Shown in pieces: positions 1 through 9,180 of a stretch of DNA of 64,000 nt (positions within the stretch are counted from its first letter, which is position 1; each line of letters opens with the position of its first letter). The stretch is from RGIG9115 sp045649825 (lineage in GTDB: Bacteria > Bacillota > Clostridia > UBA1381). Position numbers and translations under genes: made by a program. Under the pieces are notes generated by a model. That model did not search any database, had not been told where the DNA came from, and saw nothing but the letters and a program-made list of their open reading frames with translations. The stretch covers positions 1-64,000 of the forward strand of contig JAZRQO010000022.1 of NCBI GenBank assembly GCA_045649825.1, in the 5' to 3' direction.

Positions 1-64
1 GGAGATTCGAACTCCGGACAACTTGATTAAAAGTCAAGTGCTCTGCCAACTGAGCTAATGGCCC
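1..64 (-). tRNA. tRNA-Lys (anticodon TTT), truncated by window edge
   Basis: Read on the minus strand, the sequence starts GGGCCAT, has a D-arm (TAGCTCAGTTGG), an anticodon stem CTTGA/TCAAG enclosing a seven-base loop with TTT, and a T-arm (GTTCGAATC). The 3' part of the acceptor stem lies outside the window. It is the last gene of a five-tRNA cluster read right to left. Confidence 0.93.
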
Positions 65-140
65 TGGCAGGGATAGCAGGATTCGAACCTACGAAATGCC
101 GGAATCAAAATCCGGTGCCTTACCGCTTGGCTATATCCCT
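65..140 (-). tRNA. tRNA-Gln (anticodon TTG)
   Basis: The minus strand begins AGGGATA and ends TATCCCT-G-CCA, giving a complete seven-pair acceptor stem with an encoded CCA. The anticodon stem CCGGA/TCCGG encloses TTTTGAT, so the anticodon is TTG. It directly abuts the tRNA-Lys gene. Confidence 0.95.
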
Positions 141-198
141 ATAAAATCAGGGGTTATCCTGCTAATATATATCAACCGCTTGGGTTAATAGGTAAATG

Positions 199-276
199 TG
201 GGGTGGATAGTGGGACTCGAACCCACGACATTCAGTGCCACAAACTGACGCTCTAACCAACTGAACTATATCCACC
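199..276 (-). tRNA. tRNA-His (anticodon GTG)
   Basis: The acceptor stem GTGGATA/TATCCAC is preceded by the extra G at position -1 expected for histidine tRNAs. Discriminator C and an encoded CCA are present. The anticodon loop TTGTGGC between TCAGT and ACTGA gives GTG. Confidence 0.95.
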
Positions 277-287
277 ATATAAAAAAA

Positions 288-364
<77 letters not shown>

Positions 365-368
365 ATAG

Positions 369-442
<74 letters not shown>

Positions 443-473
443 ATAAAACGTCAGCTCGCAACTGACGAAGACT

Positions 474-502
474 ATTATAGCAAAGGACGGATAGATTGTC
501 AA
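474..502 (-). promoter_or_regulatory. Consensus sigma-A promoter of the tRNA cluster
   Basis: On the minus strand TTGACA (502-497) and TATAAT (479-474) are separated by 17 bases, a perfect housekeeping promoter. It carries an extended -10 (TTTGC before TATAAT). It sits 32 bases upstream of tRNA-Gly. Confidence 0.85.
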
Positions 503-686
503 CACTTTTTTTTAGTTTTAGTCAATTTGTTTATTGTTTTTGTTTCAAACAATGCTTATTGCATATATTTTACACATAACACCCATATTTTAGACAATAT
601 TATAGTATTTTATTCGGCATTTGTAATATGAAAAAGGCTTTTTATTTGTGTGCTGTGATGAAACTTGAAATATATTTTCAAAATAC
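503..686. other. AT-rich intergenic region between the tRNA cluster and the PsiE-like gene
   Basis: About 180 bases of very AT-rich sequence with no recognisable gene, RNA or repeat. Together with the flanking promoters it makes up the roughly 300-base divergent gap between tRNA-Gly and the gene at 743. Confidence 0.6.
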
Positions 687-715
687 TTGGCAAAGCTGAG
701 TTTTTGTGGTATTAT
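687..715 (+). promoter_or_regulatory. Promoter of the PsiE-like gene
   Basis: TTGGCA (687-692) and TATTAT (710-715) are 17 bases apart. The -10 is preceded by TTTGTGG, an extended -10 (TGn) arrangement seen at several other promoters of this window. Confidence 0.65.
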
Positions 716-742
716 TAAAGAAAAAACAGGGAGTGTGTTTGT

Positions 743-1168
743 ATGAGAAAAAAACTTCAGGATGCAATGTTTGAAGTAAGTTATATGTTTGAACTTATAA
801 TTTCGCTTATTGTAGGTATTGCCATTCTTATTCTTTCAATACGGTTTTTGATGGATATTTTTAATTTTTCTGTGTTTTCAAAAGGTGCTGATGCTTTGGT
901 CGAAATACTCGATAATGCAATAATTCTGGCAATCGGTGCGGAGCTTATAAAAATGCTTTGTAAGCATACTCCGGAAACTGTAATCGAAGTTCTCGCTTTT
1001 GCTCTTGCACGACAATTGATAGTGTGTCATGCGGCATCATGGGAAAATCTTATAACGGTTGTTGCAATTGCAATTCTCTTTGCTGTAAGGCGTTTTCTTC
1101 TCAAACGTCACGATATGGTGGAAACACCTGATGGATTGATTGAAGAAGAAGCCTGCAGTGAGGATTGA
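743..1168 (+). CDS. PsiE-like small integral membrane protein
   Basis: A 141-residue protein with four predicted hydrophobic segments (about residues 15-37, 52-70, 80-97 and 102-118) and an acidic C-terminal tail. The spacing of the helices and the ARQLIV and VVAIAILFAVRR stretches resemble the phosphate-starvation-inducible PsiE family, whose function is not known. The ATG lies nine bases after a GGGAG ribosome site and 28 bases after a good -10. The gene stands 27 bases ahead of a radical SAM gene and is probably co-transcribed with it. The family call is by eye only and could be wrong; the membrane location is solid. Confidence 0.65.
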   Translation: MRKKLQDAMFEVSYMFELIISLIVGIAILILSIRFLMDIFNFSVFSKGADALVEILDNAIILAIGAELIKMLCKHTPETVIEVLAFALARQLIVCHAASWENLITVVAIAILFAVRRFLLKRHDMVETPDGLIEEEACSED

Positions 1169-1195
1169 TTACATGTTTTAAGGAGCATTTGAGTT

Positions 1196-2134
1196 ATGGA
1201 GCATAATACTTATGCTGATGGGAAGAGGTATTATTCCCTTGACAGTTATTTTAAAAACAGGTACGGTTCAAAGGTTTTCAAGGTGTCTTTAAATGCTGGG
1301 TTTACTTGCCCGAATATTGATGGCACAAAAGGATTTGGCGGATGTACTTATTGCTCTTCTTCAGGAAGCGGCGATTTTGCGGGTAATCCTTCCGAGAGCC
1401 TTGAAACTCAGTTTAAAAATATTGTTGAAGTAATGCATAGGAAGTGGAAAAATGTTTCCCTTTATATGCCTTACTTTCAGGCACATACAAATACATATGC
1501 ACCGGTGGAACGGCTTAAGATGATTTTTGAACCCTTTATCGGAAAGGAGGGTGTGGTGGGGATTGATATTGCCACAAGGTCGGATGCCTTGAATGATGAA
1601 GTGCTTGAATATTTATCCGATATAAATAATCGGACAGACCTTATTGTGGAGCTTGGCCTTCAATCTGTATTTGACGAAACGGGCAGGCGTATTAACCGCT
1701 GTATGACCTATGAGGAATACTTAAAAGGGTATATGGCTTTAAAAGAACGGGGAATAAAGGTTTGTGTACATCTTATTGACGGGCTACCCGGTGAAACCCC
1801 TGAAATGATGCTTGAAAGTGCACGGCAGACGGCAAAGCTTTTGCCTGATTTTGTCAAGCTTCATCTTCTTCACGTTATAAAAGGGACAAGGCTTGCTGAG
1901 GAGTATGAACGTGGAGAGTTTGAAACACTTTCTATGGAGAATTATATTGATATTATAATAAAGCAGCTGGAAGTCTTTTCATCTGAAACCGTAATTGCAC
2001 GTCTTACAGGTGACGGAAAAAGAAGTGAGCTTTTGGCACCACTCTGGAGCCTTAAAAAATTTGAGGTTCTCAATTCAATCGACCGCGAAATGGAAGCGAG
2101 GAATACATTTCAGGGCAGACTTTTTGAACAATAA
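1196..2134 (+). CDS. TIGR01212 family radical SAM protein (YtqA-like)
   Basis: A 312-residue radical SAM protein. The cluster motif lies near residues 37-53 as TCPNIDGTKGFGGCTYC, with the long first spacing typical of the TIGR01212/YtqA/YhcC group (related to Elp3) rather than the usual CxxxCxxC. Downstream blocks GLQSVFDETGRRINR and HLIDGLPGET fit the family. Bacillus YtqA is of uncertain function; related proteins have been linked to tRNA or sulfur chemistry, which the sequence cannot settle. The ATG follows TTAAGGAGCA. It shares a transcript with the PsiE-like gene upstream, and potA downstream has its own promoter. Confidence 0.85.
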   Translation: MEHNTYADGKRYYSLDSYFKNRYGSKVFKVSLNAGFTCPNIDGTKGFGGCTYCSSSGSGDFAGNPSESLETQFKNIVEVMHRKWKNVSLYMPYFQAHTNTYAPVERLKMIFEPFIGKEGVVGIDIATRSDALNDEVLEYLSDINNRTDLIVELGLQSVFDETGRRINRCMTYEEYLKGYMALKERGIKVCVHLIDGLPGETPEMMLESARQTAKLLPDFVKLHLLHVIKGTRLAEEYERGEFETLSMENYIDIIIKQLEVFSSETVIARLTGDGKRSELLAPLWSLKKFEVLNSIDREMEARNTFQGRLFEQ

Positions 2135-2164
2135 AATCTTAACTTAAAAATTTTACAAAAACTA

Positions 2165-2193
2165 TTGTAATTCGACATTTTTTGTGATACAAT
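2165..2193 (+). promoter_or_regulatory. Promoter of the potABCD operon
   Basis: TTGTAA (2165-2170) and TACAAT (2188-2193) are 17 bases apart, with TGTGA just before the -10 (extended -10). It lies about 35 bases before the potA start. Confidence 0.6.
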
Positions 2194-2227
2194 TGCATCA
2201 TAATTTTTTGTTATTGGGGGTAGAGAA

Positions 2228-3268
2228 TTGGAGAATATTATCAGTTTACAAAACATAGGTGTTGCGTTTGACGACGACGTTATTCTAAGCGGTATAAACC
2301 TTGATATACGCGACAAAGAGTTTGTAACACTTCTCGGTCCTTCCGGCTGCGGAAAGACCACAACACTTCGCATTATAGGCGGATTTCAGAAGCCGACTAT
2401 GGGAGATGTGTTTTTTGAGGGTGAGAGAATTAATGATGTTCCTCCGTATAAAAGAAATGTAAACACCGTATTTCAGAGATATGCTTTGTTTCCCCACCTT
2501 AATGTGTATGAAAATATTGCATTCGGACTTAGGGTTGCAAAGCTTTCAGAAAAAGAAATACGAACGAGAGTTGCTGAAATGCTTAAGCTTGTTAACCTTA
2601 CAGGCTTTGAAAAGCGTTCTGTGAACAGGCTTTCTGGAGGTCAGCAGCAGCGTGTGGCGATAGCGCGTGCTCTTGTAAATCGACCAAAGGTGCTTTTGCT
2701 TGATGAGCCGCTTGGTGCTCTCGACCTTAAGCTCAGAAAGGAAATGCAGAGAGAGCTTAAACGTATTCAGCAAAGCCTTGAAATAACCTTTGTGTACGTT
2801 ACTCACGACCAGGAAGAAGCTCTTACAATGAGTGATACGGTAGTTGTTATGAAGGATGGCGATATTCTTCAGGTAGGAACTCCTGTTGATATATATAACG
2901 AACCAAAAAATGCTTTCGTTGCTGACTTTATAGGTGAAAGCAATATTTTAAATGGGATTATGCGTGATGATTTCCTGGTAGAAATCAGCGGACGTCAGTT
3001 CAAGTGTGTTGACAGTGGTTTTGGACAGAACACTCCTGTTGATGTTGTAATCCGTCCTGAGGATATAACGATTATTCCTGAGGATAATGCTGAAATTACA
3101 GGTGTTGTTAAAACTGTTACCTTTAAAGGCGTTCATTACGAAATGGTTATTGAAGCTTATGACTTCAACTGGCTTGTACATTCAACAAAAGCGGCAGAAG
3201 AGGGAATGACGGTGGGTATCGGCTTCACTCCTGACGATATTCATATAATGCATAAAATGGGACAATAA
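2228..3268 (+). CDS. potA: Spermidine/putrescine ABC transporter, ATP-binding protein
   Basis: A 346-residue cytoplasmic ATPase that powers polyamine import. Walker A GPSGCGKTT is at residues 37-45, the Q-loop near 83, signature LSGGQQQR at 135-142 and Walker B LLLDEP at 156-161. A TOBE domain follows after about residue 240, as expected for PotA. The start is TTG at 2228 behind a GGGGGTAGAG ribosome site; no ATG fits. It leads a four-gene operon with two permeases and a lipoprotein binding protein, the standard potABCD order. The substrate is inferred from family and operon, since the ATPase does not define it. Confidence 0.93.
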   Translation: MENIISLQNIGVAFDDDVILSGINLDIRDKEFVTLLGPSGCGKTTTLRIIGGFQKPTMGDVFFEGERINDVPPYKRNVNTVFQRYALFPHLNVYENIAFGLRVAKLSEKEIRTRVAEMLKLVNLTGFEKRSVNRLSGGQQQRVAIARALVNRPKVLLLDEPLGALDLKLRKEMQRELKRIQQSLEITFVYVTHDQEEALTMSDTVVVMKDGDILQVGTPVDIYNEPKNAFVADFIGESNILNGIMRDDFLVEISGRQFKCVDSGFGQNTPVDVVIRPEDITIIPEDNAEITGVVKTVTFKGVHYEMVIEAYDFNWLVHSTKAAEEGMTVGIGFTPDDIHIMHKMGQ

Positions 3269-3279
3269 GGAGGACGGAT

Positions 3280-4089
3280 ATGAAAAGTAAATTACTTGCA
3301 GCTCCGTACCTTGTATGGATGGTAGTATTCATTGTTGTACCCCTTGTTATGGTGGCATATTTCGCATTTACCGACGGTGATGGAAACTTTACTCTTGAGT
3401 ATATAGCAAATGTAGCGCAATATAGCAATATTTTTGTGCGATCTATATGGCTTGCGGCAATTGCTACGGTTATTTGTCTGGTTGTGGCATATCCTGTTTC
3501 TTTTATTCTTGCACGAATGAATAAAAGCGTTCGGGGGACTATGCTTATGATAGTAATGCTTCCTATGTGGATGAACTTTCTCCTAAGAACGTATGCGTGG
3601 ATGACACTCCTGGGAAATAACGGGCTTATAAATCAGTTTTTCGGAATTTTCGGCTTAGGCCCTTTTAAAATGCTAAATACTCAAGGTGCGGTTGTGCTGG
3701 GAATGGTATATAACTATCTTCCTTATATGATATTGCCGCTATACACGGTTATGAGCAAGATTGACAATTCGCTTCTTGAAGCGGCAGCTGACCTTGGTTG
3801 CAACAATCTTCTCACAACTGCAAAGATAGTTGTACCTTTGAGCGTTCCCGGAATGATGTCAGGGATTACTATGGTATTTGTACCTGCAATCAGTACATTC
3901 ATAATTTCAAGGATGCTTGGTGGCGGCGGAAACCTTCTTATAGGTGACCTTATAGAAATGCAGTTCCTTGGAACTTCCTATAACCCCAATTTAGGTGCGG
4001 GAATATCCCTTGTCCTTATGGTTATCATTCTGCTTATAATGACAATTATGAACCAGTTTGATGCAGATGACGACAAGGTACTCATATAA
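3280..4089 (+). CDS. potB: Spermidine/putrescine ABC transporter permease
   Basis: A 269-residue inner-membrane permease with six hydrophobic helices. The cytoplasmic coupling loop EAAADLGCNNLLTTAK (about residues 167-182) is the EAA motif that docks on PotA. The N-terminus LLAAPYLVWMVVFIVVPL is typical of PotB. The ATG is preceded by AAGGAGG. It lies 11 bases after potA and 13 bases before potC, so the operon is compact. Confidence 0.93.
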   Translation: MKSKLLAAPYLVWMVVFIVVPLVMVAYFAFTDGDGNFTLEYIANVAQYSNIFVRSIWLAAIATVICLVVAYPVSFILARMNKSVRGTMLMIVMLPMWMNFLLRTYAWMTLLGNNGLINQFFGIFGLGPFKMLNTQGAVVLGMVYNYLPYMILPLYTVMSKIDNSLLEAAADLGCNNLLTTAKIVVPLSVPGMMSGITMVFVPAISTFIISRMLGGGGNLLIGDLIEMQFLGTSYNPNLGAGISLVLMVIILLIMTIMNQFDADDDKVLI

Positions 4090-4102
4090 AGGAGGGGGAA
4101 GA

Positions 4103-4894
4103 ATGAAAAAATTATCAAAACTTTATCTTGCACTTGTTCTTCTTTTCTTCTATGTGCCGATTTTCGTGCTTATAGTGTTTTCTTTTAATGAAACAAAAAG
4201 CCGTTCCGTATTCTCGGGATTTACCCTTGATTGGTATATGAAGCTTTTTCAGAATGAGCTTATTTTAACGTCCCTCCGAAATACGGTTATCGTGTCTGTG
4301 CTGGCTGCAGTGATTGCAACGGTTCTCGGAACTGTTGCAGCGGTTGGAATAAATGCAATGCGAAAGCCTGTTAAGGCAACCATTATGCAAATTACAAATC
4401 TACCTATAATAAACCCTGAAATTGTTACGGGTGTTTCGCTTATGCTTCTTTTCGTGTTTTTTGCGGCAAGAATGCATTTTGAGTTTGGATTTGTAACGCT
4501 GATTATCGCTCATATAACCTTTAATGTGCCATATGTAATACTGAATGTCATGCCCCGTTTCAGGCAGATGAATCCTCATCTTTATGAAGCAGCACAGGAC
4601 CTGGGATGTAATCCCGTAAAAGGATTTTTCAAAGTAATTCTTCCCGAAATTCTGCCTGGTGTGTTTTCAGGATTTCTTATGTCTTTTACATTTTCTCTTG
4701 ATGACTTTATCGTCAGCTATTTTACAAGCGGTGCAACAAGCCAGACTTTGCCCGTTACCATATATTCAATGACAAGACGTAAGATAAGCCCTGAAATTAA
4801 CGCTCTTTCCACAATAATATTTGTTGTGGTTGTAATTGTGCTTATTACAAAAAACATAATTGAAACAAGAGCGGCAAAAAGGGAGGGAAAATGA
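4103..4894 (+). CDS. potC: Spermidine/putrescine ABC transporter permease
   Basis: A 263-residue second permease of the polyamine transporter with six hydrophobic helices and the coupling loop EAAQDLGCNPVKGFFK. I place the start at ATG 4103, after the ribosome site GGAGGGGGA, rather than at an in-frame ATG at 4058 that lies inside potB. The C-terminus (TLPVTIYSMTRRKISPEINA) is characteristic of PotC. The stop overlaps the potD start by four bases (ATGA), indicating translational coupling. Confidence 0.93.
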   Translation: MKKLSKLYLALVLLFFYVPIFVLIVFSFNETKSRSVFSGFTLDWYMKLFQNELILTSLRNTVIVSVLAAVIATVLGTVAAVGINAMRKPVKATIMQITNLPIINPEIVTGVSLMLLFVFFAARMHFEFGFVTLIIAHITFNVPYVILNVMPRFRQMNPHLYEAAQDLGCNPVKGFFKVILPEILPGVFSGFLMSFTFSLDDFIVSYFTSGATSQTLPVTIYSMTRRKISPEINALSTIIFVVVVIVLITKNIIETRAAKREGK

Positions 4895-6126
4895 TGAGAA
4901 AATTATTTTTACTCCTGTGTGCAATTGTTGTTTTAACAGGTTGTTCAGAGGAAGCTGTTGAAGAAGCAGAGGTTGCGAAGCTGACGGTTTCCGACCCTGG
5001 TTATTATGAAAGATTTAAGGATGATGATATATCTATTAATGTATATAACTGGGGCGAATATATTGCTGATGGCAGCGACGACGGAATTCTTGATGTAAAC
5101 GCTGAGTTTACAAAACTTACGGGAATTAAGGTTAATTACAGCACTTATGCCACAAACGAAGAGCTTTATGCGAAGCTCAAAGGCGGAGGGTCTTCATATG
5201 ATATTATAATTCCATCGGAATATATGATTTCAAGAATGATAAGTGAGGGTATGCTTCTGCCTCTTGATATGAGTAATATCCCGAATTTTAAAAATATCAC
5301 AGAATCTTTTACAAATCAGGACTATGACCCGGGGAATAAATATTCAGTACCTTATACTTGGGGAACAGTAGGTATTATTTACGATAATACTGCAATTTCC
5401 GACAGTGATTTTGGTTGGGAGATTCTCTGGGATGAACAGTATAAAGACCAGATACTTATGTTCGATAATCCCCGTGACGCTTTTGCGGTTGCGGAACTTT
5501 ATCTTGGATATTCCCTTAATACTGAGGACCCTGATGAGCTTTCGAATGCTGCGGAGCTTCTTAAAAAGCAAAAAGCTCTTGTACAGGCGTATGTAATGGA
5601 TGAGATTTTCGATAAAATGGGAGCTGGTGAAGCAATCCTTGCACCGTATTATGCAGGTGATGCCATAACTCTTATGGACGAATACGACCATCTTGGATTT
5701 GTAATTCCTGAAAGTGGTACAAATCTGTTTATTGATGCAATGTGTATTCCGTCCGGTGCGCGCAATAAAGAAGCGGCAGAAATGTATATAAACTTTATGT
5801 GTGAGCCTGATATTGCATATTCAACTACTTCTTATATAGGATATTCCACACCTAACGACGGTGCACTTGCTATGCTTGATGATGAGGTTAAGAATGACGG
5901 GATATCGTATCTCAGCAAGGATTATCTTGATGCAAAAACAGAGGTTTACACCAATCTTTCCGATGATGCCAATCGCATTATGCAGGAAAAGTGGACAGAA
6001 ATGAAATCCAGTGAAGAGAATAACCAAAACCCATGGCTCGTTCCTATGTTTATGCTCTTTTGCATATTGCTATCTGTTGGAATTCTGGTTTACAGACATA
6101 TTAAGAATAAAAAGGATATTTTCTGA
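4891..6126 (+). CDS. potD: Polyamine ABC transporter substrate-binding lipoprotein with an added C-terminal membrane helix
   Basis: A 411-residue extracytoplasmic binding protein. The signal peptide ends in the lipobox LTGC with the lipidated Cys at residue 18. The opening of the mature domain (INVYNWGEYI, about residue 47) and blocks such as YDIIIPSEYMI and VPYTWGTVGI are typical of PotD/PotF. Unusually, the C-terminus carries a second hydrophobic segment (about residues 382-402) followed by a lysine-rich end, predicting a transmembrane anchor in addition to the lipid anchor. It overlaps potC by four bases. Binding of spermidine or putrescine is inferred from family. Confidence 0.9.
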   Translation: MMRKLFLLLCAIVVLTGCSEEAVEEAEVAKLTVSDPGYYERFKDDDISINVYNWGEYIADGSDDGILDVNAEFTKLTGIKVNYSTYATNEELYAKLKGGGSSYDIIIPSEYMISRMISEGMLLPLDMSNIPNFKNITESFTNQDYDPGNKYSVPYTWGTVGIIYDNTAISDSDFGWEILWDEQYKDQILMFDNPRDAFAVAELYLGYSLNTEDPDELSNAAELLKKQKALVQAYVMDEIFDKMGAGEAILAPYYAGDAITLMDEYDHLGFVIPESGTNLFIDAMCIPSGARNKEAAEMYINFMCEPDIAYSTTSYIGYSTPNDGALAMLDDEVKNDGISYLSKDYLDAKTEVYTNLSDDANRIMQEKWTEMKSSEENNQNPWLVPMFMLFCILLSVGILVYRHIKNKKDIF

Positions 6127-6249
6127 TTAAAAATAAAAATCAATAAGGTTGAATATATTATTTAGGAATATGCTGTTGGTATCGCAGAGACATCGACTCT
6201 TAATAAGACATCGGGTGATTTGATTGAATATTAATTTTAGGAGGATAAT

Positions 6250-7662
6250 ATGCGTAAAACAAAGATTGTATGTACCATAGGTCCTGCAAGTGAAACAAAA
6301 GAAATTCTTGTTAACTTGTGCGAGGCAGGAATGAATGTTGCAAGACTTAATTTTTCACACAGTACTTATGAAGATCATCAAATAAGAATAGACCTTATAA
6401 AAAAGGTTCGGGAAGAGCTGCATGCACCTATTGCCATTATGCTCGATACAAAGGGTCCCGAATATAGAATTAAAACATTCAAAAAAGGTAAAATCTTCTT
6501 AAATGACGGAGATAAATTTACTTTTACAACAAAAGATATAATAGGTGATGAAAATATAGTTTCTGTTAATTACGGGAATTTAGCAAACGAAATGTCAGTA
6601 GGAGACAGTATTTTGCTTAATAACGGATTGCTGACTTTCAGAGTTGATGCAGTAGACGGATCTGAAATTAAATGCACGGTTATAACCGGCGGTGAGCTTT
6701 CTGACAGAAAGAGTATGAGTTTTCCGGGAAAGGTAATGAAGCAGAAATATTTGTCGGAGCAGGATAAACAGGACATAGAATTCGGAGTTAAAAACGGTGT
6801 TGATTATATAGCATGTTCCTTTGTTTCTGGCAAACAGGACCTTATAGATGTGCATGAGTATCTGAAAGCATTAAATGCAGATGATATTGAACTCATAGCG
6901 AAAATTGAAAATCAGTCCGGTTTTGATAATATAGAGGAAATCTGTGAAGAATGTGACGGTATTATGGTGGCCCGTGGAGACATGGGTGTTGAAGTGCCTT
7001 TCGACCTTCTGCCATCTATTCAGAAAAAGCTTATCACAAAGTGCAGAATGCTGGGTAAGAGGGTAATTACAGCTACAGAAATGCTGGAATCTATGATTAC
7101 AAACCCAAGACCTACAAGGGCAGAAATATCTGATGTTGCAAATGCGGTGTATGACGGAACAAGTGCAATTATGCTTTCAGGAGAAACTGCAGCAGGTAAA
7201 TACCCTGTGGAAGCTGTTAAAACTATGGCAAAAATTGCAGAAACAACGGAATGTAACATCCATTATGAAAAGCGTTTTCATAATGCAGAGTTCCGTATAA
7301 AAAATGAGGTAGATGCGATTTCGCATTCTACATGCGGAATGGCAATTGATCTTGATGCAAAAGCTATAGTTGCATGCTCACTTTCAGGAATGACTGCACG
7401 TATGGTATCGCGTTTTCGCTCTCCCGTTCCGATTATTGGTCTGACCACGGATGAGAGAACATGGAGAAGACTTGCACTTTCTTGGGGAGTTATTCCTGCA
7501 ATGTGCGAAAGATTTACCTCTACGGATGTTCTTTTCTATACAGCCAAGAAGATTGCAGAACAGGAACTGCCACTTGAGAAGAATGATAAAATCGTAATTA
7601 CGGGTGGTGTAACCACCGGAGAATCCGGAAATACCAACCTGATAAAAATAGAAAAGATTTAA
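6250..7662 (+). CDS. pyk: Pyruvate kinase
   Basis: A 470-residue glycolytic enzyme converting phosphoenolpyruvate and ADP to pyruvate and ATP. The N-terminal block KIVCTIGPAS, the barrel motifs MLDTKGPEYR and IAKIENQSG (catalytic lysine) and MVARGDMGVEVP (metal-binding region) are all present, and the C-terminal allosteric domain ends with VVTTGESGNT-like sequence. It is the short form, without the extra PEP-utilising domain that many Bacilli add. The ATG follows TTAGGAGGATA. It is monocistronic: a long leader precedes it and a terminator hairpin follows. Confidence 0.96.
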   Translation: MRKTKIVCTIGPASETKEILVNLCEAGMNVARLNFSHSTYEDHQIRIDLIKKVREELHAPIAIMLDTKGPEYRIKTFKKGKIFLNDGDKFTFTTKDIIGDENIVSVNYGNLANEMSVGDSILLNNGLLTFRVDAVDGSEIKCTVITGGELSDRKSMSFPGKVMKQKYLSEQDKQDIEFGVKNGVDYIACSFVSGKQDLIDVHEYLKALNADDIELIAKIENQSGFDNIEEICEECDGIMVARGDMGVEVPFDLLPSIQKKLITKCRMLGKRVITATEMLESMITNPRPTRAEISDVANAVYDGTSAIMLSGETAAGKYPVEAVKTMAKIAETTECNIHYEKRFHNAEFRIKNEVDAISHSTCGMAIDLDAKAIVACSLSGMTARMVSRFRSPVPIIGLTTDERTWRRLALSWGVIPAMCERFTSTDVLFYTAKKIAEQELPLEKNDKIVITGGVTTGESGNTNLIKIEKI

Positions 7663-7673
7663 AAATGTATAAC

Positions 7674-7715
7674 AAAAATATGCATCTCCCAAATGCGGAA
7701 ATGCATATTTTTTTT
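7674..7715 (+). terminator. Terminator after pyk
   Basis: The inverted repeat AAAAATATGCAT / ATGCATATTTTT with a loop of about 15 bases runs into a continuous T stretch. It lies just after the pyk stop and before the convergent L,D-transpeptidase gene, so it may serve both strands. Confidence 0.7.
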
Positions 7716-7750
7716 AAATTTATATTGTTTCAGTAATGAGAGTATTTAAG

Positions 7751-8977
7751 TTAGTAATTTGTAATATGAACAGTTGTATACATTGGAATTAGGTCTATCA
7801 GCCAGTGCATATCTTTAGGCTGAAGTCTTACACATCCGGCAGACAGGTTCATACCTACTCTGTCATCATAGGGAGTGCCGTCATACTTTATAAGCGTAGT
7901 GTGAATAGCATATCCGCCGTTAAATCTCATTATAGGTCCTACATAGTATTTTGCATAGGGCCATCTTGCAACTCTTTCGTAGTATTTAAATGTTCCTACA
8001 CAGGTTGGTGTGTAAGTCTTGCCTACAGCGCAGGTGATGTCGCGAACAAGGGACCAGTTGTTTGTTGATCCTTTGTAAACTCTCAGAGTGTAATCAGCTT
8101 TTGATACCCAGATAAGATATTCGGTGTCACTGCTGAGATTAAGTGTGTTCACATGCTGAGTTCTTTCAAAGTTACGAATTTCACGTTTTACTGCTTCTGC
8201 CCCTGATACTACTGCATTGATGTGATCAGATTCATTTTGAATAAGATACCAGGCTCCGACTGCATCAGCAAAAGATGTTAGGGGGATATATGGAATTTCT
8301 TCAAATGTTACCACAGGCCCGTCAAGAGTGTATGTACTGCCAAATGCATTCATTTCCTCTGAGCCTACGTAAAGAACAAGGGGAGTTTCAAGTATCCAGT
8401 AGGTTATTTTGCCTGTTTCCGCATCATATTCTATATGAGATATATCCATGCTCTTTGCACCGGCTGCTGCAGGAACATAAAGTATACCGTCATAATAGCA
8501 GGGCGCAGGGTAGAGGTTTATTGGGTTATAATCTCTGTAAAACTCTACAGGCTTTGTTTCTGACGGAATTGCGTGAAGATGGAATGTGCTTACGTTAACG
8601 GTAACTTCATTTTCGTCAAGATATGTATAAGTCTGAAGCTCAATGCTTTCACCTTTTTTATAAACAGTGTCGTAATACTGAACTGCCTCAAATCCTGAAT
8701 CAATGGTGATGTTGAATTTTTTGCCGGTGTTGAAAGCAGGAACCTTGAAGGAAGCTGTTGCCACAGAATCTTCGGCACTGAATGTGATTTGTGAATCATA
8801 TGTTGAAATCCCGTCCGAAAGTTCAACGGTGGCATTAAAATCAACATTTGCAGGGCTTTGTGTTATATCAAACACAACATCTACAGTGTCGCATACCGTT
8901 ACGTCTTCTGCATTTGCAACCCCGCAAAATACAGATATAGCAAGGAGCAAAAATAAAATAAAAATATTTCTTTTCAT
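7751..8977 (-). CDS. Secreted L,D-transpeptidase (YkuD domain)
   Basis: A 408-residue exported protein. Residues 1-23 form a signal peptide ending VANA. The C-terminal third is a YkuD-type L,D-transpeptidase domain, which makes 3-3 peptidoglycan cross-links or attaches proteins to peptidoglycan. The catalytic motif is visible as SAGCVRL (Cys about 382) preceded by HTTLIKYDG (His). The N-terminal region looks beta-rich and around residue 215 contains a stretch resembling copper-amine-oxidase-like repeats (TSFADAVGAWYLIQN), often found in clostridial wall proteins. It is a single gene transcribed away from the amino acid transporter. Confidence 0.88.
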   Translation of the reverse strand: MKRNIFILFLLLAISVFCGVANAEDVTVCDTVDVVFDITQSPANVDFNATVELSDGISTYDSQITFSAEDSVATASFKVPAFNTGKKFNITIDSGFEAVQYYDTVYKKGESIELQTYTYLDENEVTVNVSTFHLHAIPSETKPVEFYRDYNPINLYPAPCYYDGILYVPAAAGAKSMDISHIEYDAETGKITYWILETPLVLYVGSEEMNAFGSTYTLDGPVVTFEEIPYIPLTSFADAVGAWYLIQNESDHINAVVSGAEAVKREIRNFERTQHVNTLNLSSDTEYLIWVSKADYTLRVYKGSTNNWSLVRDITCAVGKTYTPTCVGTFKYYERVARWPYAKYYVGPIMRFNGGYAIHTTLIKYDGTPYDDRVGMNLSAGCVRLQPKDMHWLIDLIPMYTTVHITNY

Positions 8978-9151
8978 ATGTATTATATCCTTTCAATTGG
9001 TATATGTATATATTCTACCATATAATATGAGAATATGAAAGACTTTTTTTGCATATTCTTTGTTTTGTACAAAAAACTTTTATTATTTGCATATATGATG
9101 ATATTTTTGTATATTTATACGTCAATTTTACCAAAATTGCATACAATTATG

Positions 9152-9180
9152 TAGTTTTATAAAAAAATATGCAAAACTAC
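9152..9180. repeat. Inverted repeat in the divergent intergenic region
   Basis: GTAGTTTT and AAAACTAC are separated by about 13 AT-rich bases, directly upstream of the -35 of the amino acid transporter promoter. A second perfect inverted repeat (CAATTTT-ACC-AAAATTG) lies about 15 bases further left. Either could be an operator; nothing in the sequence proves it. Confidence 0.4.
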
